DNA of 13,579 nt. Origin: an uncultured Selenomonadaceae bacterium. GTDB lineage: Bacteria; Bacillota; Negativicutes; Selenomonadales; Selenomonadaceae. Below the pieces are notes generated by a model. That model saw only the letters and a program-made list of their open reading frames with translations, was not told the origin of the DNA and made no database searches. Within the stretch, counting starts at the first letter, position 1. The number at the start of each line of letters is the position of its first letter. Both the position numbers and the translations under genes were made by a program. Location: positions 1 to 13,579 of the forward strand of contig CAJTSO010000051.1 of assembly GCA_910579115.1 (NCBI GenBank), written 5' to 3'. Positions 6,648 through 13,285 of the stretch are shown piece by piece.

Positions 6648-7405
6648 CAGAATCTTACCTCCACTCCACGAGATTTCAAATATTCCTTTACCTGACGGAC
6701 GGTAAACTGCCCGTAATGAAACACCGAGGCGGCCAGCACCGCGTCAGCATGACCCTCGGCGATAACATCGTAAAAATGCTCCAGCCGGCCGGCCCCGCCG
6801 GAGGCAATAACCGGGACGGGAACAGCGTCGGCAACGGTTCTGGTCAGGGGAATATCGAAGCCGTCCTTGGTGCCGTCGGCATCCATGCTGGTAAGGAGGA
6901 TTTCTCCGGCCCCCAGCTCGACTCCCCGCCTTGCCCACTCAAGGCAGTCGATACCAGTCGGCGTCCTGCCCCCGTGAATGTAAACCTCCCACTTGTCCTC
7001 GCCGCATTTTCTGGCGTCAATGGCCAGTACCATGCACTGGCGGCCAAAACGGGAGGCCCCCTCCGAAAGGAGAGCAGGCTGCTGGACGGCGGCAGTGTTG
7101 AGGGAGGTTTTATCAGCGCCCGCTTTCAACAGCGCCCGCATATCCTGAACGGATCGGATGCCGCCGCCAACCGTAAAAGGGATAAAAACCTGGCTGGCGC
7201 AGGCCTTTGCCACATCCACCATAGTGCCCCGGCAGTCACTGGAAGCAGTGATATCGAGAAATACCAGCTCGTCGCAACGCTCCTTATCGTAGCGGGCCGC
7301 CAGCTCCACCGGGTCACCGGCATCCCGGAGCCCTGCGAAATTCGTGCCCTTCACTACCCGGCCCGCCTTTACGTCAAGGCAGGGAATTATTCTTTTCGTA
7401 TTCAT
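6647..7405 (-). CDS. hisF: Imidazole glycerol phosphate synthase, cyclase subunit
   Basis: HisF forms a complex with the glutaminase HisH and uses its ammonia to turn PRFAR into imidazole glycerol phosphate and AICAR. From the chosen start the protein is 252 residues, the usual family length, with IIPCLDVKAGRVVKG at 6-20 carrying catalytic Asp11, VGGGIRS at 79-85, AIDARK at 128-133 carrying catalytic Asp130, HGGRTPTG at 144-151, and ASGGAG at 201-206 in the C-terminal phosphate site. The frame continues upstream to a TTG at 7453, but the extra 16 residues do not resemble HisF and no ribosome site supports them. The site before the ATG at 7405 is also weak, so initiation may be inefficient. 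An 88 nt gap with a small GC hairpin (7470-7483) separates it from hisA. Confidence 0.95.
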   Translation of the reverse strand: MNTKRIIPCLDVKAGRVVKGTNFAGLRDAGDPVELAARYDKERCDELVFLDITASSDCRGTMVDVAKACASQVFIPFTVGGGIRSVQDMRALLKAGADKTSLNTAAVQQPALLSEGASRFGRQCMVLAIDARKCGEDKWEVYIHGGRTPTGIDCLEWARRGVELGAGEILLTSMDADGTKDGFDIPLTRTVADAVPVPVIASGGAGRLEHFYDVIAEGHADAVLAASVFHYGQFTVRQVKEYLKSRGVEVRF

Positions 7406-7493
7406 AATTGCTATACCAAATCTTTTCCGTTTCTGTCCTGCTTCCCTGTCCAAATTATCAGGCTGTCCCGGCGCTCCCGCGCCCCGTTATCCC

Positions 7494-8222
7494 TTACCTC
7501 CTGGCGGCGATCCGGAAAGCCTCCTTCAGGTCAAGCCTGCCATCGTAAATAGCCTTGCCGGTAATCACCCCGACAAGGCCGTCCTTTTCGTGGGCCTTCA
7601 CTGCCCGGATATCCTCCAGGGAGGACACGCCGCCGGAGGCTACCACTCCGATCCCGGCGGCCTGGGCCAGCTTGACGGTGGCATCAATATTGACGCCGCT
7701 GAGCATACCATCCCGGGAAATATCGGTGTAGATAATAGCCTTTACCCCCAGATCAGCCATCCCGCGGGCCAAATCTTCAGCCCGCACCTCCCCGGACTCC
7801 CCCCAGCCGTTGACGGCCACAATCCCCTCTTTGGCATCAATGCCCACCGCAATCCTTTCGCCGTAAAGCGCACAGGCTTTCTCCACCAGCCGGGGATTCT
7901 TCACGGCCGCAGAGCCGAGAATGACCCGCTGAACGCCCAAATCAAGCATCATCTTCACATCATCCAGAGTACGGATGCCGCCGCCCACCTCAATGGGAAT
8001 CCTCACCCCATTAAGGATCTCCCTGATAGGGGCCGTATTGCGAGAAGCCCCGGCCAAAGCTCCGTCCAAATCTACCACATGGAGGTACTCGGCTCCCAGG
8101 TCCGCCCAGCGCCGGGCCATGTCGGCCGGATTATCACCGTATTCGGTGACGGCGTTGAAATCGCCCTTGCGCAACCGGACGGCCTTTCCTTCGTAAATAT
8201 CTATTGCGGGAAATACAATCAT
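7494..8222 (-). CDS. hisA: ProFAR isomerase (phosphoribosylformimino-AICAR-P isomerase)
   Basis: HisA performs the Amadori rearrangement of ProFAR to PRFAR, the substrate of HisF/HisH. The 242 residues are the family norm and form a single (beta/alpha)8 barrel related to HisF. Visible are FPAIDIYEGKAVRL at 4-17 with catalytic Asp8, HVVDLDGA at 48-55, EVGGGIRT at 78-85 in the phosphate site, GIDAKEG at 127-133 with the second catalytic Asp129, YTDISRDGM at 165-173, and VVASGGVSS in the C-terminal phosphate site. The ATG at 8222 follows AAGGA with suitable spacing. This is the first gene after the long repeat island that separates it from hisH, so it either depends on read-through from the hisG promoter or on an internal promoter that I could not identify. 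Confidence 0.97.
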   Translation of the reverse strand: MIVFPAIDIYEGKAVRLRKGDFNAVTEYGDNPADMARRWADLGAEYLHVVDLDGALAGASRNTAPIREILNGVRIPIEVGGGIRTLDDVKMMLDLGVQRVILGSAAVKNPRLVEKACALYGERIAVGIDAKEGIVAVNGWGESGEVRAEDLARGMADLGVKAIIYTDISRDGMLSGVNIDATVKLAQAAGIGVVASGGVSSLEDIRAVKAHEKDGLVGVITGKAIYDGRLDLKEAFRIAARR

Positions 8223-8274
8223 TTTATTTTCCTTCTAAAAAATATAATCGGGCTGAAATCCCTCTGCCCTCTCC

Positions 8275-8342
8275 GGCACATCTAACGATGTGCCACCTCT
8301 CCCAAAGGGAGAGGCAAGCTTTCCCGTAGCTCTCCCTTTGGG
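8275..8342 (+). repeat. Intergenic hairpin repeat, family 1, copy near hisA
   Basis: Perfect hairpins GGCACATC-TAAC-GATGTGCC (8275-8294) and CCTCTCCC-AAA-GGGAGAGG (8296-8314) are followed by CTCTCCCTTTGGG (8330-8342). That last segment is perfectly complementary to CCCAAAGGGAGAG (8301-8313), so two mutually exclusive foldings exist. The copy at 2749-2809 shares the order and most of the bases. Confidence 0.8.
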
Positions 8343-8439
8343 TTGGTATGAGCGCTTAATCCGCTGAAAGCGGTAACCTCTAATTGGTCTAACAGGCTCC
8401 CCTCCAGATTGGCATGAGCACTTAAGTCGCTGAAAGCGT
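8331..8439 (+). repeat. Two imperfect direct repeats with 66 nt period
   Basis: TTGGTATGAGCGCTTAAT at 8343-8360, followed by CCGCTGAAAGCGG, recurs 66 nt on as TTGGCATGAGCACTTAAG at 8409-8426, followed by TCGCTGAAAGCGT. About 26 of the 31 bases agree. Both copies follow a CTCC(C)-rich stretch. The core CGCT-GAAAGCG can form a tiny hairpin in each copy. Confidence 0.65.
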
Positions 8440-8457
8440 CTTTTAGTGCGAGCCATA

Positions 8458-8507
8458 CAAACTACTTAGTGAAGCCGAACGCAGTGAATGCTGAACTTAG
8501 TAGTTTG
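8458..8507. repeat. 12-bp inverted repeat in the repeat island
   Basis: CAAACTACTTAG (8458-8469) pairs with CTTAGTAGTTTG (8496-8507) with a single T-T mismatch, around a 26 nt loop that contains GCCGAACGCAGTGAATGC. It directly precedes the family 2 half element. No T tract is attached. Confidence 0.6.
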
Positions 8508-8510
8508 CAG

Positions 8511-8541
8511 GAGCTGTCTCCGCAGGAGACTGAGGGGTGAT
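8511..8541 (+). repeat. Intergenic hairpin repeat, family 2, partial copy
   Basis: GAGCTG, a GTCTCC-GCA-GGAGAC hairpin (8516-8530), then TGAGGGGTGA. The minus strand of 5072-5124 has TAGCTG, a GGCGGC-GCA-GCCGCC hairpin, then TGAGGGGTGA. The stem bases differ but pairing and the GCA loop are kept. The outer CTCCCCT arm seen in the complete copy is missing here. Confidence 0.7.
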
Positions 8542-8582
8542 ACAAGCCAGCGATTCCGTTTATCCATCACCACTCCGGTCTC

Positions 8583-8620
8583 AGGTCTATGACCTTCGAC
8601 CACCTCCCCTACAGGGGAGG
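8583..8620 (-). repeat. Intergenic hairpin repeat, family 2, opposite-facing copy
   Basis: On the minus strand the element reads CCTCCCCTGTAGGGGAGGTGG (arms 8603-8610 and 8613-8620), then an AGGTC-ATA-GACCT hairpin (8583-8595) followed by GAG. This is the order of the complete copy at 5072-5124: CTCCCCTGTAGGG, AGCTGG, central hairpin with 3 nt loop, TGAG. It faces the partial copy at 8511-8541 across about 40 nt. Confidence 0.6.
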
Positions 8621-8665
8621 CTTTAGGCTGGGGCTCCACTGAATGACAGGCTTTTGTCAGGGCTT

Positions 8666-9307
8666 TTACGCACCGCTGCCGCAAATAAAATTATGCAGCA
8701 GCCGCTGCCCCACATCCCCGGACTTCTCCGGATGGAACTGGACGGCCTGCACGTTGTCCAAGGCCACGGCCGCCGTAATCTCTCCCCCGTAATCGGCCGT
8801 GGCAGTAATTACCCTCCGGTCCCTGGGGACACCGTGATAGCTGTGAACGAAATAGAAGAACGGCTCTTCCCCCAGTCCCCTGAACAGGTCCACAGGCTGG
8901 CGGGGCTCCTGAGCTTTCACCAGATTCCAACCCATGTGCGGAACCTTCAAACCAGCTTTTCGGTTTTCCGGACGGGCCGCGTCAATCAGGCGGACCTTCC
9001 CCTTGATGATTCCCAATCCGGGAACCTCAGGGCTTTCCTCACTACCTTCAAACAGGATCTGCAAACCCACGCAGATCCCCAGGAGGGGCGTCCCGGCCTC
9101 AATCCGTTCCATAACGACGGGAACGAGGCCGGATTCCCGGAAATTCTTCATACAGTCCCCGAAGGCTCCCACCCCGGGCAGGATTATTTTACCGGCGGCC
9201 TCAATAACGGCCGGATCGCTGGTAACCTGTACTTCCACGCCCTGAGCGGCCACCGCTTTCTCCACGGAAAACAGGTTTCCCACCCCATAATCAATGACGG
9301 CAATCAT
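8666..9307 (-). CDS. hisH: Imidazole glycerol phosphate synthase, glutaminase subunit
   Basis: HisH hydrolyses glutamine and passes ammonia through the HisF barrel. The 213 residues are a class I glutamine amidotransferase domain: VIDYGVGN at 4-11, the oxyanion strand PGVGAFG at 44-50, the nucleophile elbow LLGICVGLQ at 75-83 with Cys79, VPHMGWN at 122-128, YFVHSY at 152-157, and the FHPEKSG block at 191-197 with His192 and Glu194, completing the triad. The ATG at 9307 overlaps the hisB stop by one base (TGATG) and has AGGAG 7 nt upstream. A GTG one codon earlier is in frame but sits only 4 nt from the ribosome site, so I prefer the ATG. HisF, its partner, is encoded beyond the repeat island and hisA; coupling of their synthesis is therefore looser than for most his genes here. 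Confidence 0.96.
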   Translation of the reverse strand: MIAVIDYGVGNLFSVEKAVAAQGVEVQVTSDPAVIEAAGKIILPGVGAFGDCMKNFRESGLVPVVMERIEAGTPLLGICVGLQILFEGSEESPEVPGLGIIKGKVRLIDAARPENRKAGLKVPHMGWNLVKAQEPRQPVDLFRGLGEEPFFYFVHSYHGVPRDRRVITATADYGGEITAAVALDNVQAVQFHPEKSGDVGQRLLHNFICGSGA

Positions 9308-9909
9308 CACAGAACTCCTTTTGTAGACATTATTCCCTGTACCCGAGGATCCCTGGCGAGGGCGATCCGGAGAGCGTGGCCCAGCCCCTTGAACACCGCC
9401 TCCACCTTGTGGTGAGAATTGACGCCATACAAAATTTTCACATGGAGGGTCAACCCCGCGTTTACGGCGAAGGCCCGCAGAAACTCCTCCGTCAGCTCCG
9501 TGTCATAACCGCCGATCATTGGCGTCATAGGCCCGCCGCCATCATAAACCAGCAGGGGTCGCCCGGAAAAATCAAGGGCTACCAGCGCCAAGGTCTCATC
9601 CATGGGCAGGAAAAAGCTGCCATAGCGGGCAATGCCCTGCTTGTCGCCCGCCGCCTGGGCAAAAGCCTGTCCCAGCGCAATGCCCGCATCCTCCACGGTG
9701 TGGTGTCCGTCCACCTGCAAATCCCCCTCGGCTTTCACCGTGAGATCAAAGCAGCCATGACCGGCCAGAAGGTTTAGCATATGGTCAAAGAAGCCTATTC
9801 CCGTTTCAATGGCCGCCATTCCCTGACCATCGACATTAAGCTCCACCGCTATTTTTGTTTCGGCGGTACTCCGGACAACTTTGCCGGTTCTGATTTCTTC
9901 TTTCTTCAT
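9307..9909 (-). CDS. hisB: Imidazoleglycerol-phosphate dehydratase
   Basis: HisB dehydrates imidazole glycerol phosphate to imidazole acetol phosphate with a two-manganese site in a 24-mer. The 200 residues correspond to a monofunctional dehydratase; the phosphatase half found in E. coli HisB is absent. The two HHxxE motifs that bind metal are HHTVED at 69-74 and HHKVEA at 166-171, with FFDHML at 40-45, PMDETLALVALDFSGRP at 102-118, and the typical ending STKG at 195-198. The ATG at 9909 overlaps the hisC stop by 4 nt (ATGA) and has GAGG 7 nt upstream. The frame is open further upstream inside hisC, but those residues do not resemble the family. Confidence 0.97.
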   Translation of the reverse strand: MKKEEIRTGKVVRSTAETKIAVELNVDGQGMAAIETGIGFFDHMLNLLAGHGCFDLTVKAEGDLQVDGHHTVEDAGIALGQAFAQAAGDKQGIARYGSFFLPMDETLALVALDFSGRPLLVYDGGGPMTPMIGGYDTELTEEFLRAFAVNAGLTLHVKILYGVNSHHKVEAVFKGLGHALRIALARDPRVQGIMSTKGVL

Positions 9910-10997
9910 AACCAAACCTCTTCTCGCGCAAAGGCCTGTACTGCCAGCAGCCACTGTTCATTCTCCGCCGGCGTTCCTATGGAGAAGCGGAGGGTATTCT
10001 CCAACCGGGGAGCCGAGCCAAAGCTGCGCACGCCGATGGAAATTTCCGTCAGGTATTCATTCAGCTCCGCCGCCCGGTCATATTTTACCAGCAGGAAATT
10101 GGCGGCGGAAGGATAAACGGTAAAGCCTGCTATTTTCTTCAGCCCGGTGGCCAGGCGGTCGCGCTCGGCAATCGTCTGGATAATGCGGTGGCGGTACTCG
10201 TCCCTCATCTGCCACACGGTGTCCGCCACGGTAAGAGACAACACGTTCAGGCAGTAGGGCATCATGGTTTTGCCAGTCATCCCGGCAATATCCCCGGCCG
10301 CCAGCATATAGCCCATCCGGCAGGCGGCGAGGCCGTAAGCCTTGGAAAAAGTCCGGGCCACGATGACGTGGGGATATTTTTTCAGCAGGGAAACCGCGCT
10401 GCCTCCAACGCATTCCGCCTCGGCAAACTCCATATACGCCTCATCCATAAGCAGCGGACAGCTTATGCTCCTGGCAATCTTTTCCACTTCCTTTAAGGGG
10501 AGGCGGCAGCCGGTAGGATTATTGGGATTGCAAATTACTGCCAGGGAGGCTTCGCTTTCCTTTACGGCGGCAATGAATTTGTTCACGTCAAGGGTGTAGT
10601 CGGGCTTCAAGTCCACCGGTACCCCTTCCGCCTCAGCCGCTCTGGCGTAAATTTTGTACATGGAGAAGGAGGGCTGGGGGTAAACGATTTTATGTCCCCT
10701 GCCCCCAAAGGTGACAAACAGCTTCTCGATTATTTCTGAGGAACCGTTGCCCAGCACCACGTTTTCCTTCTTCAGATTATACCCCTCGGCAATCGCCTCC
10801 CGAAGCATATCCGCCTGTTCATTGGGATAGCGGTTGAAGGCCACTCTGTCCAGGCGGGAAATCACACGTTCCAGCACCAGGGGCGGCAGATTCATGCCGC
10901 ATTCATTAGCGTTTATCTTAATGCGCCAATCCCGCTCCACCACATCGTAGCCGGGCATATCGGCGAGACCGGGGCGGTAATTGTACTCCATAGCCAT
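9906..10997 (-). CDS. hisC: Histidinol-phosphate aminotransferase
   Basis: This is a PLP enzyme that transfers the amino group of glutamate to imidazole acetol phosphate; in many bacteria the same enzyme also acts on aromatic keto acids. The 363 residues show INANECGMNLPP at 28-39, the PLP phosphate-binding turn GNGSSEII at 83-90, CNPNNPTG at 156-163, MDEAYMEF at 184-191 with the PLP-contacting Asp and Tyr, and RTFSKAYGL at 215-223 with the Schiff-base Lys219. Near the end RFSIGT carries the substrate carboxylate arginine. The ATG at 10997 directly abuts the hisD stop (TAAATG), and a strong GGAGGAAAGGAA ribosome site lies inside the end of hisD. An aromatic aminotransferase role next to aroE in the wider cluster is possible but not shown by sequence. 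Confidence 0.96.
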   Translation of the reverse strand: MAMEYNYRPGLADMPGYDVVERDWRIKINANECGMNLPPLVLERVISRLDRVAFNRYPNEQADMLREAIAEGYNLKKENVVLGNGSSEIIEKLFVTFGGRGHKIVYPQPSFSMYKIYARAAEAEGVPVDLKPDYTLDVNKFIAAVKESEASLAVICNPNNPTGCRLPLKEVEKIARSISCPLLMDEAYMEFAEAECVGGSAVSLLKKYPHVIVARTFSKAYGLAACRMGYMLAAGDIAGMTGKTMMPYCLNVLSLTVADTVWQMRDEYRHRIIQTIAERDRLATGLKKIAGFTVYPSAANFLLVKYDRAAELNEYLTEISIGVRSFGSAPRLENTLRFSIGTPAENEQWLLAVQAFAREEVWL

Positions 10998-12341
10998 TTA
11001 TTCCTTTCCTCCTCTAAGGCGGATAGCGTTGGCATGGGCCCGCAGTCCCTCGGCTTCAGCCAGGCGGATAATATCCGCTGAAGCATCAACCAGCGCCGGC
11101 TGCGTGTAGCTGATAATGCTGGTCCGCTTCATAAATGTTTCCACGTTCAGGCAGGAATAGTAACGGGCGGTGCCGCCGGTGGGAAGCACGTGATCCGGCC
11201 CCGCCAGATAGTCTCCCAGCGGCTCAGGAGAATACGCCCCCAAAAATACCGCTCCGGCGTGGCGGACCTTCGGCAGAAGGGCGAAGGGCTGATCCACCAG
11301 CAGCTCCATGTGCTCCGGAGCCGATACATTGGCCAGCTCCACCGCCTGATCCAGATCCTCCGCCACGACGATAAGCCCGTTGCGGTCAAGGGATGCCTGC
11401 GTTATCTCCTTGCGGGGGAGGACTGCCAGCTGCTTCTCCACTTCCCCGGCCACTTTGTCCGCCAGCCGGGGGCTGTCGGTGATGACGATGCTGGAAGCCA
11501 GCCGGTCATGCTCCGCCTGACTGAGCATATCGGCGGCGGTATAGGCCGGATCCGCGTTCTCATCGGCCACGATGAGGATCTCGCTGGGGCCCGCCAGCAT
11601 ATCGATATCGCAGTGGCCGTAGACGGCCTTCTTGGCCAGGGTGACGAAAATATTGCCGGGGCCGGTGATCTTGTCCACCCGGGGAATCGTTTCGGTGCCA
11701 AAGGCCAGAGCGGCGATGGCCTGAGCCCCGCCGATCTTATAGATCCGGGAAACGCCGCAGAGCTTTGCGGCCACCAGAACGTAGGGATTGATTTTTCCTT
11801 CCCGGGGCGGGCACATCATGATGATTTCCCCTACCCCGGCCACCTGGGCCGGAACGGCGTTCATGATAACGGAGCTGGGATAGGCCGCCGTGCCGCCAGG
11901 CACATAGATACCCACCCGGTCAAGGGGAATGACGGACTGTCCCAACAGGGAGCCCTGGTCACGATAGGTGATCCAGCTGTTGGGCTTCTGCTCCTGGTGG
12001 TAACGGCGGACATTATCCACCGCCCGCTTCAGGGACGCAACCACAGCCGGGTCGGCAGCCGCCTCCGCGGCCGCAAGCTCCTCCCGGCTGACCAGGAACT
12101 GCTCCGGGGTAAAATCCGTCCGATCGATGAGACTGGTGTATTTTATAACGGCCGCGTCCCCGTCCCGCCGAACGTCATTTACGATGAGCTCCGCCACCTC
12201 TGCGGCGGTCATATCACGGCCAAAGAGCTTCCTGTTGCCCTCCCGGATTTTCGGGTCCAGCTCTACCTCATCAAAGGCGGCCTTCTTCAACAGCTTTTCT
12301 ACGGCGGGAAGCCCCAGCTCTTTTACACTGACGATTTTCAT
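10998..12341 (-). CDS. hisD: Histidinol dehydrogenase
   Basis: HisD oxidises L-histidinol to histidine in two NAD-dependent steps and needs zinc. The 447 residues show VGIYVPGGTAAYPSSVIMN at 143-161, KIGGAQAIAALA at 202-213, ITGPGN at 225-230, LAGPSEILI at 249-257, SQAEHD at 274-279 with zinc ligands Gln275 and His278, SAPEHME at 340-346 with catalytic Glu343 and His344, and LAGPDHVLPTGGTAR at 379-393 with zinc ligand Asp383. The late His436 in LRAHANAI corresponds to the final ligand. All key residues are present. The ATG at 12341 follows AAAGGAA with about 8 nt spacing. A 67 nt gap with a small CCGC-GCGG hairpin (12368-12380) separates it from hisG. Confidence 0.98.
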   Translation of the reverse strand: MKIVSVKELGLPAVEKLLKKAAFDEVELDPKIREGNRKLFGRDMTAAEVAELIVNDVRRDGDAAVIKYTSLIDRTDFTPEQFLVSREELAAAEAAADPAVVASLKRAVDNVRRYHQEQKPNSWITYRDQGSLLGQSVIPLDRVGIYVPGGTAAYPSSVIMNAVPAQVAGVGEIIMMCPPREGKINPYVLVAAKLCGVSRIYKIGGAQAIAALAFGTETIPRVDKITGPGNIFVTLAKKAVYGHCDIDMLAGPSEILIVADENADPAYTAADMLSQAEHDRLASSIVITDSPRLADKVAGEVEKQLAVLPRKEITQASLDRNGLIVVAEDLDQAVELANVSAPEHMELLVDQPFALLPKVRHAGAVFLGAYSPEPLGDYLAGPDHVLPTGGTARYYSCLNVETFMKRTSIISYTQPALVDASADIIRLAEAEGLRAHANAIRLRGGKE

Positions 12342-12408
12342 GACACCGTTCCTTTCTTTAACAGCTGCCGCTTTCGGCGGTAAATCAGTCTGTATATTTT
12401 TAGCTAAT

Positions 12409-13080
12409 TTATTTTTTGCCGCTTTCTCTCCTTGCCAGCTCCTGCTTCATGGCCTCGGTCAGGCTGTGTATCCGGTCAAATTTCAGGCGGAAGCTCACCC
12501 GATTGGCGATGAGCCGGGCGGAAGCGTCCATGATGCGGGCGATCTCCGCCAAATTGTTTTCCCGAAGGGTCGTTCCGGTTTCCACAATATCCACGATGCT
12601 CTCGGAAAGGCCCACGATGGGCCCCAGCTCGATAGAACCGTTCAGCTTGATGTATTCCATCTGCATACCGCAGCCGGTAAAAAATTTTTCCGCCAGACGG
12701 GGGAACTTGGTAGCCACGCGGGTGTGGGCGTAATCCTGAAGATTTTTCCGCTGCCCGGCTGCCGGTACGGCCATCATCAAATGGCAGCGGCCAAAGCCCA
12801 GATCCAGCAATTCGTAGACATCCTGCCCTGACTCCTCCAGGACATCCTTGCCGATAACTCCCATATCGGCCGCACCGTATTCCACATAGGTAGGAACATC
12901 GGCGGTTTTTGCGATGATGAACTTCACTTTTTTCGCTTCATTGGCGATGACCAGCTTGCGGGAATCCTCCTCCAGCCCTTCCGCCCCGATACCCACAGCC
13001 TCAAACAGACTGCGGGAAAGCCCGAAGAGCTTGCCCTTGGGCAGTGCGATCGTCAGCCAATCATTTCCCCGGTTGACCAT
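12409..13080 (-). CDS. hisG: ATP phosphoribosyltransferase, short-form catalytic subunit
   Basis: HisG joins ATP and PRPP in the first committed step of histidine synthesis. The 223 residues match the short form (HisG-S), which lacks the C-terminal histidine-binding ACT-like domain and in studied species works as a hetero-octamer with the regulatory subunit HisZ. Motifs are TIALPKGKLF at 10-19, GAADMGVIGKD at 69-79, ELGPIVGLSESIVDIVE at 151-167, and the PRPP loop ETGTTLRENNL at 167-177. I chose the ATG at 13080, preceded by AAAGG with 9 nt spacing. A TTG at 13098 would add six residues without family support and would consume the ribosome site. This is the first gene of the his transcript, about 58 nt from the predicted start site, and no T-box is visible in its short leader. 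Confidence 0.95.
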   Translation of the reverse strand: MVNRGNDWLTIALPKGKLFGLSRSLFEAVGIGAEGLEEDSRKLVIANEAKKVKFIIAKTADVPTYVEYGAADMGVIGKDVLEESGQDVYELLDLGFGRCHLMMAVPAAGQRKNLQDYAHTRVATKFPRLAEKFFTGCGMQMEYIKLNGSIELGPIVGLSESIVDIVETGTTLRENNLAEIARIMDASARLIANRVSFRLKFDRIHSLTEAMKQELARRESGKK

Positions 13081-13145
13081 TTGAAAAACCCTTTCCAAAG
13101 CAGCGTTGTTTTTATTCTTTATCTAATTAAATCATCAACGGATGC

Positions 13146-13174
13146 ATAGTAACACGCCCGTCTTTCCCCGTCAA
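13146..13174 (-). promoter_or_regulatory. Sigma-A-type promoter for the his cluster
   Basis: On the minus strand TTGACG (13169-13174) and TACTAT (13146-13151) are exactly 17 nt apart, placing the start near 13138 and giving a leader of about 58 nt before hisG. The -35 element lies inside the left arm of an inverted repeat (13163-13196), which suggests repressor control at initiation. Confidence 0.7.
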
Positions 13175-13196
13175 GCTTCATTGGACTGACGGGAAA
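13163..13196. promoter_or_regulatory. Inverted repeat over the hisG -35 element, possible operator
   Basis: TTTCCCCGTCA (13163-13173) pairs with TGACGGGAAA (13187-13196), perfect except for one extra C, around a 13 nt spacer. The left arm covers the hisG -35 hexamer. Neither strand has a T tract after it. A DNA-binding dimer site is the simplest reading; the regulator is unknown. Confidence 0.5.
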
Positions 13197-13215
13197 AATT
13201 CCTGTGGAATTTTCC
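13192..13215. promoter_or_regulatory. Second inverted repeat upstream of the dehydrogenase gene, possible operator
   Basis: GGAAAAATTCC (13192-13202) and GGAATTTTCC (13206-13215) are complementary except for one extra A, with TGT between. The right arm coincides with the -35 position of the rightward promoter. The repeat shares bases 13192-13196 with the neighbouring inverted repeat over the hisG promoter. Confidence 0.45.
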
Positions 13216-13234
13216 TGACCAATAGCATTATAAT
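13206..13234 (+). promoter_or_regulatory. Promoter for the divergent D-2-hydroxyacid dehydrogenase gene
   Basis: A perfect TATAAT at 13229-13234 lies 51 nt before the start codon. The -35 position at 17 nt spacing holds GGAATT, a poor match, and no TG precedes the -10. The start would be near 13241. The weak -35 within an inverted repeat suggests control by an activator or repressor. Confidence 0.5.
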
Positions 13235-13285
13235 AGGGGTCAAAAGAGCGATGTAAATCTATTTGCAGCAAGGAGGAAAATCACA

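Larger units (their letters stand above)
8223..8665. other. Non-coding repeat island between hisH and hisA
   Basis: These 443 nt interrupt the his gene run and hold no credible gene. From left to right they contain an AT-rich stretch with the hisA ribosome site (8223-8260), a family 1 hairpin repeat (8275-8342), a pair of imperfect direct repeats 66 nt apart (8331-8439), an inverted repeat (8458-8507), a family 2 half element (8511-8541), a family 2 element in the opposite orientation (8583-8620), and a 5-bp hairpin (8644-8659) just after hisH. No T tract follows any of the stems on the minus strand, so no standard terminator is apparent. Confidence 0.8.

Noticed and set aside
7406..7453. TTG start extending HisF by 16 residues
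   Set aside because: The 252-residue form matches the family and places Asp11 and Asp130 as usual; the extension has no ribosome site.
8235..8456. Minus-strand open frame of 73 codons in the repeat island
   Set aside because: It is made of repeat sequence, has no ribosome site or recognisable domain, and runs through the hairpins.
8275..8620. Possible CRISPR array because of clustered repeats
   Set aside because: The repeats differ in type, orientation and spacing, there are no regular spacers, and no cas gene is near.
8466..8684. Minus-strand open frame of 72 codons in the repeat island
   Set aside because: It overlaps the end of hisH and two hairpin elements, and the composition reflects the repeats.
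11190..12383. Long plus-strand open frame of 397 codons opposite hisD
   Set aside because: hisD on the other strand is unmistakable; the frame is a GC-rich shadow with no family resemblance.
13081..13098. TTG start extending HisG by six residues
   Set aside because: The AAAGG ribosome site suits the ATG at 13080, and the added residues lie within that site.
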